Counted from the first letter of the stretch, positions 1 to 8,133 are shown. The stretch: 25,276 nucleotides of DNA from Kmv34 sp964524965 (GCA_964524965.1 CAZGDY010000010.1:1-25276), one strand, 5' to 3'. Made by a program: numbers and translations. Notes: generated by a model not told the origin, from the letters alone.

Positions 1-1059
1 TATAGGCTGACACTTCATAAGCGATTCTATTTCATAGCAAGTCCTGACAAACACTGCACGTTCAGAAATAATTGCTTTAAGTTTTAATAAATTTGGCTTC
101 AGGTAAAATTGGTTTTGGATTAAGTTAAAATATAAAAATTTTTTGGAATGCTGATGATTAAAGAATTCTAAGTAATCCATCACATCTGTATCTACTATTC
201 CTTTCAGAAAAATAGTAACAATTTTATGTTCAGGTTCTTTTATTTCAGTAATTTCTCTCTCAATATATTTAATATCTTCAACAGTAGAAATCTCTCTTAC
301 CCACTCTTCCCATTTTATAGTCCCTGTATCTATTTCCTGGATAAGCGGTTTCGCTCCTTGCTTTTCAATCTCAACAATTACCGCTTTTCCGCTGTTTTTC
401 TCGCCAAATTTAGTTGTCTCTGGTGTGCCTGGATAAACTGTTCTTCCCCGATACGTAAAAAGTGAATGCCATTCACCTAAGGCCAAATAATCTAATTTAG
501 ATTTTTCTACCCGTTCCGGATCGATAGGAAAGTTAGTATCCTCCACAAATCCTTTAATTTGAAGATTCCCGTGGGCAATACCAATTGATATATTTTCATC
601 TTTTACCTTAATCCATTCGGTAAGGTCTTTCTTGGTTTGTTTTTGGATAACCGGGCAAGGATATAAAGTAGTCTTAATCTCAGGAATTTTTACTGGTTGA
701 TTATCTTTAAATATTAAAATGTTATCAAAAGAGCCCCATTCTGAATCCAAATAAATGGAATCTCGTGAAAGTGGGTCATGATTACCAGGCAAAATATATA
801 CTGGTATTGGTGAAGCCTCACTTATAATCTCTAAAACAATATTTACCAATCTTCGGTCAAGATCATTATTATCAAAAAGGTCTCCGGCGATAATGATAAA
901 ATCAAGATTATTATTTTTTGCAATTCTCATTAGTTTTTTAGCCGTTTCAATTCTTATATTTCTTGCTTTCTCGGCACTATGACCTAATTTAGTGTATTTA
1001 ATTCCCAGGTGCCAGTCAGCAGTATGTAAAAACTTTATTGTTTTTTTATCTTTTTCCAA
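1..1059 (-). CDS. SbcD/Mre11-like metallophosphoesterase (partial, runs off the left edge)
   Basis: 353 codons are visible; the C-terminus lies beyond the window. The start is a TTG at 1059-1057, preceded by GGTGA about 7 nt upstream and by an in-frame TGA just before it, so no longer start is possible. The N-terminus shows the calcineurin-like phosphoesterase motifs in order: DWH (residues 15-17), GDLFD (59-63), GNHD (92-95), an AHG (162-164) and GEWH (195-198). This is the Mn-dependent nuclease fold of SbcD/Mre11/YhaO DNA-repair proteins. In classical SbcD the last motif is GHxH; here the first His is Glu, so it belongs to a variant subgroup and the exact substrate is uncertain. An SbcC-like ATPase partner would be expected just beyond the left edge, but this is inference. 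It is transcribed divergently from the aldo/keto reductase. Confidence 0.85.
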   Translation of the reverse strand, partial: MEKDKKTIKFLHTADWHLGIKYTKLGHSAEKARNIRIETAKKLMRIAKNNNLDFIIIAGDLFDNNDLDRRLVNIVLEIISEASPIPVYILPGNHDPLSRDSIYLDSEWGSFDNILIFKDNQPVKIPEIKTTLYPCPVIQKQTKKDLTEWIKVKDENISIGIAHGNLQIKGFVEDTNFPIDPERVEKSKLDYLALGEWHSLFTYRGRTVYPGTPETTKFGEKNSGKAVIVEIEKQGAKPLIQEIDTGTIKWEEWVREISTVEDIKYIEREITEIKEPEHKIVTIFLKGIVDTDVMDYLEFFNHQHSKKFLYFNLIQNQFYLKPNLLKLKAIISERAVFVRTCYEIESLMKCQPI

Positions 1060-1122
1060 AGCACTTCACCATTTTCAATAGTTTTTTATACTCTTTGTTT
1101 TGAAGAATCTTTAACTAAAATT

Positions 1123-1150
1123 ATTTTAAGCTCATCGGGTAATAAGTCAA
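1123..1150 (-). promoter_or_regulatory. Predicted sigma70-type promoter for the SbcD-like gene
   Basis: On the minus strand TTGACT (1150-1145) and TAAAAT (1128-1123) are separated by 16 nt. The predicted transcript start near 1116 would leave a leader of about 57 nt before the TTG start. The match is by eye only. Confidence 0.5.
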
Positions 1151-1283
1151 ATCCTAATAATTTTCATCAGTGCACTTAACGCTCAAATAGTTTTATTTTC
1201 TCGCCTGAGAAAGATAATATTTTTTTCGCTCAAAAACCAGTGAATTTGCAAAAATTTTAACTGATACTTAACCTCTTCTCACA

Positions 1284-1312
1284 TTGACATTTAAATTTCA
1301 TCCATGTACACT
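1284..1312 (+). promoter_or_regulatory. Predicted sigma70-type promoter for the aldo/keto reductase
   Basis: TTGACA (1284-1289), a 17-nt spacer and TACACT (1307-1312) lie about 40 nt upstream of the ATG at 1359. The reading frame of the reductase stays open upstream to a TTG that is part of this -35 box. This argues that the upstream extension is not translated and that 1359 is the true start. Confidence 0.6.
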
Positions 1313-1358
1313 AAAAAGAAAAGATTTAATCCATAAAATCAAATCAGAAGGAGAAAGA

Positions 1359-2393
1359 ATGGAAAGAAAAAGCCTTGGCAAAACTAATTTAATGGTTACC
1401 TCAGTAGGAATGGGTGCTATTCCCATCACGCGATTAAATAAAACTGAAGCCGCAAAGGTGGTACGAGGAGTTTTAGAGATGGGAGTCAATTTTATTGACA
1501 CAGCTTACGGATATCAGAGCAGCGAAGAAAAAATCGGTTTAGGAATAAAAGGGAAAAATCGAAAAGACGTAGTGATCGCATCTAAATCTACAGCAACAAA
1601 CAAAAATCTCTTCCTGGAACACCTGGAGGAAGGCTTGAAAAGATTGGGAACTGAATACATCGATGTCTATCAACTTCATAATATCTCTTTGGCTAAAATT
1701 GATGAAGTTATGGGTCCCGGCGGAGCTTACGAGGGTCTTTGTCAAGCCATAAAACAAGGTAAAGTTAAACATTCTGGTTTTAGCACACATAGTGCGCGCT
1801 GTGCAAAAGAAACACTAATTAACTATAAATCTGAATTTGAAGTTATCCAAGTTCCTGTAAACTTTATAGAAACAAAATTTTTAGAAGAAGTAATTCCTTT
1901 GGCCGAGAAGTTAAACATCGGTATAATCGCCATGAAACCTATGGGAGGAGGAATCTTTGAAGATGCTAATATTGCTATAAGATATCTGATGCAGTATAAA
2001 TCACTAATTCCTGACCCCGGTATAGAGAAACTGGAGGAAATGGAAGAAATAATTAAAATAACGGAGAACTCACGAGCTCTTACTGAGGAAGAAAAAGAGA
2101 AAATAGAGAATATTCGTCGGGAAATAGGACCTCATTTTTGTCGTCGATGCGATTATTGCCAACCCTGTTCCCAGGAGATACTTATCTCACAGGCTTTAAA
2201 CATAAAAAGCATGGTGAAAAGAATGCCTTTAAAAGAATTGATTACTCGATTTGGTCCTAATATCGAAAAAGCCGAAGAGTGCACCGAATGTAAAGAGTGT
2301 TTAGAGCGTTGTCCCTATAACCTTCCCATTCCAGAGCTTCTCAAAGAAAACTTGATTTACTATAAAGGGCTAAAAAGTAAATTTACTGGTTAA
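1359..2393 (+). CDS. Aldo/keto reductase with C-terminal 2[4Fe-4S] ferredoxin-like domain
   Basis: A 344-residue protein starting at an ATG with an AGAAGGAG SD 5-8 nt upstream. Residues 1 to about 235 form an NADPH-dependent aldo/keto reductase barrel: DTAYGY (47-52) contains the catalytic Asp and Tyr, Lys76 lies in ASKS, and His107 in QLHN. The C-terminal part carries two cysteine sets, C261-C264-C267-C270 and C308-C311-C314-C318, as in the Fe-S-containing aldo/keto reductase family common in anaerobes. The physiological substrate of that family is not well defined. The Fe-S clusters suggest electron input from ferredoxin or a redox-sensing role; this is inference. The gene appears to be a single unit with its own promoter. 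Family assignment is firm; substrate unknown. Confidence 0.92.
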   Translation: MERKSLGKTNLMVTSVGMGAIPITRLNKTEAAKVVRGVLEMGVNFIDTAYGYQSSEEKIGLGIKGKNRKDVVIASKSTATNKNLFLEHLEEGLKRLGTEYIDVYQLHNISLAKIDEVMGPGGAYEGLCQAIKQGKVKHSGFSTHSARCAKETLINYKSEFEVIQVPVNFIETKFLEEVIPLAEKLNIGIIAMKPMGGGIFEDANIAIRYLMQYKSLIPDPGIEKLEEMEEIIKITENSRALTEEEKEKIENIRREIGPHFCRRCDYCQPCSQEILISQALNIKSMVKRMPLKELITRFGPNIEKAEECTECKECLERCPYNLPIPELLKENLIYYKGLKSKFTG

Positions 2394-2506
2394 AGAGCTC
2401 TGGAAAATATCCTTTAGTAAATTCAGCTGCTCGCCGAGTGTGTTTTCCAAAAAGCAAGGACAAATCAAGGCACATCTATCGGTCCTAACACTAAGGGAAT
2501 TATTTA

Positions 2507-2620
2507 ATGAATAGAAAAGAAAGAAAAATGCGGCAAGAGTCTGACCGTGACATCACCGTATGGGATGAGAACGGCAAACTTATCATAAAACATGGGAAGA
2601 AAGTAAAACCCAAAAAGTAA
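2507..2620 (+). CDS. Small hypothetical protein, 37 residues
   Basis: ATG at 2507 with AGGGA about 8 nt upstream, TAA at 2618-2620. The product is very basic and hydrophilic (11 Lys, 4 Arg), with an acidic-aromatic centre DITVWDENGKL followed by a Lys-rich tail. There is no membrane segment or signal peptide. The codons are visibly richer in G and C than in neighbouring genes, and the ORF is flanked by imperfect inverted repeats (see findings). I recognise no family. It could be a genuine short protein, cargo of a small mobile unit, or chance. The SD and the compositional contrast favour translation only modestly. Confidence 0.4.
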   Translation: MNRKERKMRQESDRDITVWDENGKLIIKHGKKVKPKK

Positions 2621-2646
2621 TTGAAGTGAAGTATAAATAGGTAGTT

Positions 2647-2675
2647 TCAAGACTTCATCTCCCATGAAGTCTTGA
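2647..2675. repeat. Perfect 12-bp inverted repeat (hairpin)
   Basis: TCAAGACTTCAT (2647-2658), loop CTCCC, then its exact reverse complement (2664-2675). There is no T-run on either side, so it is not a standard intrinsic terminator. It lies 27 nt after the stop of the 37-residue ORF and could be a processing or decay-blocking hairpin, or a protein-binding palindrome. Confidence 0.75.
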
Positions 2676-2725
2676 GAAAGCACAAATCTACCAAGTAAAG
2701 TCTCCAAGATTTAAGTAGAATTAAG

Positions 2726-2775
2726 CTGCTGGCGCCCGGAAAACACTGCTTGCCCAGGGCAGCAGATAGATTTTT
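2726..2775 (+). terminator. GC-rich stem followed by a short T-run, possible terminator
   Basis: CTGCTG (2726-2731) and CCC (2735-2737) can pair with GGGCAGCAG (2757-2765), bulging three bases. The stem is followed by a tract ending in TTTTT (about 2771-2775). It stands out in an AT-rich stretch. It could end transcription of the small ORF, be part of a small RNA, or be the right arm of a mobile unit. Confidence 0.3.
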
Positions 2776-2868
2776 CAGAGGTCTTGTACGATTAAGTTTA
2801 TTGGGAATTGGTACTCCCTTATAGGTGAGAAGTTTCCCTGAATTAAATAGTAACCTCTTTTACCATCT

Positions 2869-3438
2869 CTAAGAAACAAAGGGGTTGTCTTTTATATAAA
2901 AACGAAGCTTTTTATCTAATCCTTTTTTTATCCCTCTTCTACTGGTATCAATTATTTCAAAAATTTCCTTGTCTTTTTCAGCGATAAAAAGCTCTCCTCT
3001 TACTAAATTACTCCCATTGAAACTTCCATCAATAGCAAAAGCTTTAGTTAGTTTCGCAGGTCCTGTGGTTAGTTCAGTTAGTTTTACCTTTTTTCTGTTC
3101 TTTCTCATTATCTTTATTCCTTCTAAGGGCTCAAGAGCTCGAATAAGAACTGCTCCGGGGATACCTTCTTTTTCTGTTACCACATTAAATAAAAAATGCA
3201 TCCCATAACTAAAATATACGTAAGAGGTTCCAGGATGTCCCCACATAGTAACTGACCTTTTAGTTTTTCCTTTAAAACTGTGAGAGGCGGGATCTTTTGA
3301 ACCATAATAAGCCTCTGTTTCTACTATCTTTCCGATCAGTTTTCCCTGGGGAAGATCACGGATTAAGAGTTTACCTAAAAGTTCCTTAGCAACAACTTTA
3401 GTATCCCGGGCGTAAAAATTAACGGGTAAAGGAATCAT
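2869..3438 (-). CDS. mpg: DNA-3-methyladenine glycosylase (AAG/MPG family)
   Basis: A 189-residue protein of the monofunctional alkyladenine DNA glycosylase family, which cuts alkylated purines (and often hypoxanthine) from DNA to start base excision repair. Visible family signatures are FYARDTKVVAKELLGK near the N-terminus, VETEAY (39-45) with the catalytic Glu42, the SHSFKGKT and MWGHPGTSYVYFSYGMH blocks, and the GAVLIRALEP motif. The length is normal for the bacterial family. Its ATG overlaps the stop of the upstream DUF167 gene by 4 nt (ATGA), so the two are translationally coupled. Confidence 0.93.
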   Translation of the reverse strand: MIPLPVNFYARDTKVVAKELLGKLLIRDLPQGKLIGKIVETEAYYGSKDPASHSFKGKTKRSVTMWGHPGTSYVYFSYGMHFLFNVVTEKEGIPGAVLIRALEPLEGIKIMRKNRKKVKLTELTTGPAKLTKAFAIDGSFNGSNLVRGELFIAEKDKEIFEIIDTSRRGIKKGLDKKLRFYIKDNPFVS

Positions 3439-3734
3439 GGTTTTTCCGAAATTAAAAGTTTTAACTTATTTATTAAAAATTGAGCAGTTCCTTTTATTTT
3501 TACTACCTTAACCGGTGATATTTTCCCTCTCACAATCTCTATATCCCCTTTTTTTACTTCTAAGCACTTGGCTAAAATTTTTATTAGCTGTTTGTTAGCT
3601 TTTCCTTTAACTGGAGCTTCGGTTAACTTTACTTTAAGAAAGCTACCCTGCTTGCCGGTAACCTCATTTTTTGATGATTTAGGCTGAACTTTTACTTGAA
3701 ATTTTATCCCATCAGGGAGATTTTCTATCTTCAT
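3435..3734 (-). CDS. DUF167 / YggU-family protein
   Basis: A 99-residue protein with the family pattern V-(K/R)-V-x-P-(K/R)-(A/S)-S-K-(N/D)-x-(V/I) near the N-terminus, then LKVKLTEAPVKGKANKQLI and a conserved GDIEIVRGKIS-type loop. The function of the YggU/UPF0235 family is not established. The ATG at 3734 has an AAGGAT SD about 11 nt upstream. It is the first gene of a two-gene operon with the glycosylase, sharing an ATGA overlap. Confidence 0.9.
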   Translation of the reverse strand: MKIENLPDGIKFQVKVQPKSSKNEVTGKQGSFLKVKLTEAPVKGKANKQLIKILAKCLEVKKGDIEIVRGKISPVKVVKIKGTAQFLINKLKLLISEKP

Positions 3735-3756
3735 TTTAAATGAATATCCTTAACTT

Positions 3757-3785
3757 ATTTTCTTCAAACAATTAAGATATGTCAA
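3757..3785 (-). promoter_or_regulatory. Predicted promoter for the DUF167-mpg operon
   Basis: On the minus strand TTGACA (3785-3780) lies 17 nt from GAAAAT (3762-3757). The -35 is perfect and the -10 matches at four positions. The leader is short (about 15-20 nt). Confidence 0.45.
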
Positions 3786-3822
3786 GAAAAGTTTTTTTAT
3801 TTGCTTTTCACTAAATATTTAC

Positions 3823-3852
3823 TTGACATAAGTCCTTTTAGTTTGCTATTTT
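3823..3852 (+). promoter_or_regulatory. Predicted promoter for the beta-hydroxyacid dehydrogenase
   Basis: TTGACA (3823-3828) is followed 18 nt later by TATTTT (3847-3852), and a TATAAT lies slightly further down (3855-3860). A second candidate, TTGATA (3912-3917) with GATAAA (3935-3940) at 17 nt, is closer to the gene. Which is used cannot be decided from sequence alone. Confidence 0.4.
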
Positions 3853-3977
3853 AATATAATTAGTGAAATTTTACTATGGAAAAAGGCAAAATTGGATGGT
3901 TTTTGTCGTTTTTGATACTTGATAGATTAAATGAGATAAAAAAGAAAATTACTTAACTTCACAACAAGGAGGAGTTG

Positions 3978-4856
3978 ATGAGTAATATTGCATGGATCGG
4001 AACAGGTGTTATGGGAAAATCAATGGCTTTGCATTTAATTAAAGCAGGTCATCGTTTAACCGTCTTTAACAGAACTAAAAGTAAAAGCGATGAACTTATT
4101 GATGCAGGAGCTAAATGGGGCAATTCACCTCGAGAAATAGCTAAAAATAAAGATTTTGTTTGCATTATAGTGGGCTATCCTCAAGATGTCCAGGAAGTCG
4201 TTTTAGGAAAAAAAGGTGTTTTAGACACAATTACACCAGGTTCTTTATTTATTGATTTTACCACCAGCAAACCTACTTTAGCCATTGAAATTGCAAAAGC
4301 TTTAAAAAAGAAAGAGGTGCTTTCTCTGGACGCTCCAGTTTCAGGAGGAGATGTAGGAGCTCGCAATGCGATGCTTTCTATTATGGTTGGTGGGGAAAAG
4401 AAAGCTTTTGATATTGCAAAACCCATCTTAGATAAATTAGGAAAAACAATCATTCTTCAAGGCGGTCCCGGCGCAGGACAACACGCAAAAATGTGTAATC
4501 AGATACAAATTGCGGGAACAATGATTGGAATGATAGAGGCGCTAATCTATGCTGTCAAAGCCGGCTTAGACCTTGAAACCATGCTTAGCTCAATTTCTGG
4601 AGGAGCTGCTGGCTGCTGGAGTCTTAATAACTTAGCTCCAAGAATTTTAAAAGGTAATATGGAACCAGGATTTTTTGTAGACCATTTCGTTAAAGATATG
4701 GGCATTGCACTGGAGGAGGCTCAAAAAATGCAGATATCACTACCCGGCTTGGCTCTTGTTCATCAATTATATTTATCTGTCCAGGCTTTTGGTGCTGGTC
4801 GCAAGGGAACTCAAGCTCTATACCTGGCACTAAAACGAATGGCGGGGATGAATTAA
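3978..4856 (+). CDS. 3-hydroxyisobutyrate dehydrogenase-family (beta-hydroxyacid) NAD(P) reductase
   Basis: A 292-residue soluble enzyme. The ATG at 3978 follows AAGGAGG by 5 nt; a TTG one codon upstream is too close to that SD. The Rossmann motif GTGVMG (8-13) binds NAD(P), DAPVSGG (118-124) is the substrate-binding loop, and GPGAGQHAKMCNQ contains the catalytic Lys171. The second half is the all-helical C-terminal domain. The family includes 3-hydroxyisobutyrate dehydrogenase, tartronate semialdehyde reductase and glyoxylate/succinic semialdehyde reductase. NRTKSK after the second beta strand suggests a preference for NADPH, as in glyoxylate reductases. The exact substrate cannot be fixed here and no pathway genes sit beside it. 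Confidence 0.9.
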   Translation: MSNIAWIGTGVMGKSMALHLIKAGHRLTVFNRTKSKSDELIDAGAKWGNSPREIAKNKDFVCIIVGYPQDVQEVVLGKKGVLDTITPGSLFIDFTTSKPTLAIEIAKALKKKEVLSLDAPVSGGDVGARNAMLSIMVGGEKKAFDIAKPILDKLGKTIILQGGPGAGQHAKMCNQIQIAGTMIGMIEALIYAVKAGLDLETMLSSISGGAAGCWSLNNLAPRILKGNMEPGFFVDHFVKDMGIALEEAQKMQISLPGLALVHQLYLSVQAFGAGRKGTQALYLALKRMAGMN

Positions 4857-5102
4857 CTTGAATTTTAGATAAATATTTAAAGAAAAAAAATGAAACCATA
4901 AATTGGCTCAAAAACCAGTGGAAATTGGGTAGATGAGAACTTTGATTTAAACCCTTTCCTGTCAGACAATAGAAGTGGCTTGGGATGAGTTTACCAGGAA
5001 ATAGAGTTGGGCAAAGGACCCAGGGAGAAGAGTTTTAACGCTAGGATAATCAGAAACTTTTTAAATCTTCCTTATTTATTAAAGAGGCTCTAAAAAGATA
5101 AA

Positions 5103-6146
5103 TTAGTTTTTGTAAAAATACTTGCTTAATTCTTTATTATAGGCAAATATAGTTGGAGAACCTCCCGTATGAATAAACAAAACACTTTCTTTCTTTCCAA
5201 TCTTGCCCTTTCTTATCTGATCAATCAAAGCGGCCATTGCCTTAGAGGTATATGCAGGATCTAAAAAAATACCTTCTGTTCTGGCAACAATACCCAGAGC
5301 TTCCATTGATTCCTTAGTTACTTTTCCGTAGGCCTCTCCTATATATTGTTTTAACAAAATCACATCATCCTGGCTAATTCTTTCAGGGATACCTAATTTT
5401 TCTGCAGCTTCCTTTACGTAACCTATGATCCGTTTTTTAACATCATTATCAGCATAGAGCCAGCCGTGATCAACTGCTACAACCTTAACTTTAATCCCCA
5501 AACATTTTACTCCTAATAACACTCCCGCAACGGTACTGCCGGAAGAGCTGCAAAAAATATAATCGGGAAACACTTTTAATTTTTCCAATTGTTCATACAT
5601 CTCTATCGTACAATCTGCAAATGCAATTGTGCTAAGGTCTATGTCTGACTCTCCTGTAATATAAGGTGCATATCCATTTCTTTTTAGCTCTTCAGCCAGC
5701 TCTACCTTTCGCTTCCAATGTCCTTCGGGAGTGGTATTTAAAACTTCTGTTTTTGCCCCACATAAAATATCCAATAAAAAATTTCCCTGACATTCCTCGT
5801 TTTCTTCTCCACTAACTTTTCTCAATACTAAATGACATTTAAGACCTAACTTGCTGCAGGCAGCAGCAATTTGCCGGGAATGATTAGACTGCACCCCCCA
5901 ACCACTAATAATAGTATCAGCCTTGGCTTTCAATGCCTTTGCCATTCGAAACTCTAGCATTCTGGCTTTATTCCCTCCCAGCGCTAAACCACTTAGGTCT
6001 TCTCTTTTAAAATATATCTTGGGACCTCCTAAAAACTTTGATAAGCGTGGAGTTTCTTGAACTGGCGTGGGATAAATTCCTAAGGAGATTTTAGGTAGTT
6101 TATCAATTAAATTTTTGATTTGTAACTTTTTATCTTGGTTAATCAT
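5103..6146 (-). CDS. D-cysteine desulfhydrase / ACC deaminase-family PLP enzyme
   Basis: A 347-residue fold-type II PLP enzyme. YFKREDLSGLALGGNKAR (about 45-62) holds the PLP-binding Lys60, and SGWGVQSNHSRQ (81-92) is the substrate/cofactor loop shared by 1-aminocyclopropane-1-carboxylate deaminase and D-cysteine desulfhydrase. The C-terminal FIHTGGSPTIFAY block is also typical. Members release sulfide, pyruvate and ammonia from D-cysteine, or desulfonate L-cysteate; ACC deaminase is less likely in an anaerobe. The ATG at 6146 has AAAGGAG upstream. It is the last gene of the minus-strand sulfur array, 40 nt after the leuB-type gene, which supports a sulfur-releasing role but does not prove it. 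Confidence 0.85.
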   Translation of the reverse strand: MINQDKKLQIKNLIDKLPKISLGIYPTPVQETPRLSKFLGGPKIYFKREDLSGLALGGNKARMLEFRMAKALKAKADTIISGWGVQSNHSRQIAAACSKLGLKCHLVLRKVSGEENEECQGNFLLDILCGAKTEVLNTTPEGHWKRKVELAEELKRNGYAPYITGESDIDLSTIAFADCTIEMYEQLEKLKVFPDYIFCSSSGSTVAGVLLGVKCLGIKVKVVAVDHGWLYADNDVKKRIIGYVKEAAEKLGIPERISQDDVILLKQYIGEAYGKVTKESMEALGIVARTEGIFLDPAYTSKAMAALIDQIRKGKIGKKESVLFIHTGGSPTIFAYNKELSKYFYKN

Positions 6147-6186
6147 AAAACATCACTCCTTTATTCTTTTTAAGTTCAACAGTTTA

Positions 6187-7263
6187 TCATTCAAAATATG
6201 TTAAAATATTGTTTACCACCATATTCCCAACCTCATCTGTCTTTAATCCGCTTTTTGCTGATGGATCCTTCATCTTATTGGAAATAAAAGTTTTTTTAAT
6301 GGCATTTTCAACAATTACAGCCGCTTTTCTTTCTCCTATTATATCAAGTAACATTTGCATAGCGCAAATGGCAGCCATTGGATTTATAACATTTTTCCCT
6401 GCATATTTGGGAGCAGAGCCGTGAATGGGTTCAAACATCGAAACTCCTTCAGGATTAATATTAGCTCCTGCTGCTACACCCATTCCTCCCTGAATCATTG
6501 CTCCAAGGTCAGTGATTATATCTCCAAACATATTGCAGGTAACAATAGTATCAAACCACTCAGGATTTTTTATCATCCACATACAAACAGCATCCACGAA
6601 AGTATAAGTTTTTTCCATGTCAGGATATTCTTCCCCCACCCTTTCAAATACCCTCCTCCATAAATCGTGAGCATAAGTTAAAACATTTGCCTTGTCACAA
6701 AGAGTTACTTTTTTATTTTTATTTCTTTTCTTAGCATACTCAAAGGCGTATCTTATGCATCGCTCAACTCCCTTCCTGGTGTTTACCATTTCCTGAATAG
6801 CAACCTCGTCAGGGGTATTTTTCCTAATAAATCCCCCCAATCCCAGATATAGACCCTCTGTGTTCTCCCTGACTACTACGAAATCTATTTCTTTGGGGCC
6901 CTTATCTTTAAGAGGAGTGTTTACTCCAGGGTAAAGTTTGACGGGACGCAAATTTATATACTGATCAAGACCAAACCTCAATTTGAGCAATATACCCTTT
7001 TCCAGAATTCCTGGCTGGACCCGGGGATCACCTACGGCACCAAGATAAATGGCATCCATCTCACTTAGCTCCTTTAAAGCAGAGGAGGGAAGCGTTTCTT
7101 TTGTCTTTAAGTATCTTTCTCCACTAAAATCATAGTTTATCAACCGAAACTTAAATCCTAATTTATTTGCGGTTGTCTTTAAAACTTTAATTGCTTCTCT
7201 TGTTACTTCCGGCCCTATACCATCTCCTGGAATTACTGCTATTTGATATTCCTTACTACTCAA
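6187..7263 (-). CDS. leuB: Isopropylmalate/isocitrate dehydrogenase-family enzyme, probably LeuB
   Basis: A 358-residue NAD(P)-dependent decarboxylating dehydrogenase. I choose the TTG at 7263-7261 because AAAGGGAG lies 7 nt upstream and the conserved N-terminus (YQIAVIPGDGIGPEV) begins just after it. The open frame continues upstream, but the longer form would overlap the exonuclease gene by 64 nt. Motifs: LRPVKLYPG, ENTEGLY (133-139), CDKANVL with Lys191, the metal-binding Asp248 and Asp252 in MFGDIITDLG, and EPIHGSAPKYAGK (278-290), the NAD-binding loop. The ENTEG form resembles archaeal-type isopropylmalate, homoisocitrate and tartrate dehydrogenases as much as E. coli LeuB. No leuA or leuCD is in view, so the substrate is tentative. 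Confidence 0.8.
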   Translation of the reverse strand: MSSKEYQIAVIPGDGIGPEVTREAIKVLKTTANKLGFKFRLINYDFSGERYLKTKETLPSSALKELSEMDAIYLGAVGDPRVQPGILEKGILLKLRFGLDQYINLRPVKLYPGVNTPLKDKGPKEIDFVVVRENTEGLYLGLGGFIRKNTPDEVAIQEMVNTRKGVERCIRYAFEYAKKRNKNKKVTLCDKANVLTYAHDLWRRVFERVGEEYPDMEKTYTFVDAVCMWMIKNPEWFDTIVTCNMFGDIITDLGAMIQGGMGVAAGANINPEGVSMFEPIHGSAPKYAGKNVINPMAAICAMQMLLDIIGERKAAVIVENAIKKTFISNKMKDPSAKSGLKTDEVGNMVVNNILTYFE

Positions 7264-7283
7264 AGTTTTTCTCCCTTTATTTT

Positions 7284-8060
7284 TTAAATTAGAATTTTTT
7301 TCTCTTTCAAAAAAGAAATAGGCAAGGATTGGAGCATTTTTTGGCAAGCAAGTTCGATCAGATATTTAAGATTAACTACATCTTCTCGATTGTAGTTAAG
7401 TAATAGTCTAAGAGCTTCTGGTTCTCCGTCAAGGTACCGATTCCATAGAATTACCGCATCGTATCCGTTAAAATTTTTTACCATTTCACTTCGCTCTATT
7501 CCCACCATTTTCTCAATCTTTTTTAAACCACCTGAATAACCCAGTCTTTTAAGAATATAGCGCAGGTCAATATGAACTTGAGGAAAATCTAATTGGCTAA
7601 AAGTTGCTTTTAAAAAAGGAAGGTCAAATTTTTCCCCATTGTAAGTGACAATAATGGAATATTTTTTTATAGCTTTTGGGAAATCCTCTATATTTTCTCC
7701 CTGAATAAAAAAGTGAGTTTTTTTCCCATCAAAAAGACCGATCACTGTAACGTAATCCTTCCCTTCCCCAATCCCAGTGGTTTCTATATCCAAAAAAGCT
7801 GTTTTTTCTTTAAATTCGGGATAAACTCTCCAAAGTTGCGTTTCAGGCAAAAGTTTTTTGAAAAAAGAAATATCTCCCCGCAACAAAGCATTTATGGAAA
7901 GTCTTGCAAAAAGAGACAAAGTTGCGTGCATTTTTTTAGGAAGTTTTATCTGGTGGAAGTTTTTGAGGCAATCTTCCCAACACAAAATTTTATTTCGCCA
8001 TAACCAACGTTCTGTTTTTTCTCCCACTCCTGGAATATGTATGAAGGTGTGCTTAAGCAA
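7284..8060 (-). CDS. YprB-type RNase H-like 3'-5' exonuclease domain protein
   Basis: 258 residues from a TTG start at 8060 that sits about 6 nt after a run of SD-like sequence (GGAAGGGAAGGGA). The N-terminus has a helix-hairpin-helix-like segment, HIPGVGEKTERWLW (8-21). A DEDD-type exonuclease domain follows: DIETTG (91-96) with the first two acidic residues, TYNGEKFDLPFL (139-150) with Asp146, a central HIDLRY (163-168), and YNREDVVNL (223-231) with Asp227. This matches the YprB/RNase_H_2 family, whose cellular substrate is not well established. It is the first gene of a predicted sub-operon with leuB (20-nt gap) and the DcyD-like enzyme. Confidence 0.85.
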   Translation of the reverse strand: MLKHTFIHIPGVGEKTERWLWRNKILCWEDCLKNFHQIKLPKKMHATLSLFARLSINALLRGDISFFKKLLPETQLWRVYPEFKEKTAFLDIETTGIGEGKDYVTVIGLFDGKKTHFFIQGENIEDFPKAIKKYSIIVTYNGEKFDLPFLKATFSQLDFPQVHIDLRYILKRLGYSGGLKKIEKMVGIERSEMVKNFNGYDAVILWNRYLDGEPEALRLLLNYNREDVVNLKYLIELACQKMLQSLPISFLKEKKILI

Positions 8061-8104
8061 AAAAATCCCTTCCCTTCCTTGTTGCCTCGAGTTTATTAGT
8101 TGTT

Positions 8105-8133
8105 ATTGTACTTTTATAAAGCAAAGATGTCAA
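8105..8133 (-). promoter_or_regulatory. Predicted strong promoter for the exonuclease-leuB-dcyD unit
   Basis: Minus-strand TTGACA (8133-8128), a 17-nt spacer and TACAAT (8110-8105), in the 124-nt gap downstream of lipB. The predicted start near 8098 gives a leader of about 38 nt. Confidence 0.65.

Noticed and set aside
1284..1358. N-terminal extension of the aldo/keto reductase
   Set aside because: Its first codon is part of a TTGACA -35 box and a strong SD precedes the ATG at 1359.
2700..2868. Possible tRNA, SRP RNA or other known structural RNA in the GC-richer spacer
   Set aside because: No cloverleaf, TTCGANTC-type loop or SRP loop motif could be found; only a bulged stem is visible.
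7264..7347. 28-residue N-terminal extension of the leuB-type gene
   Set aside because: It would overlap the exonuclease gene by 64 nt, is not family-like, and the TTG at 7263 has a well-spaced SD.
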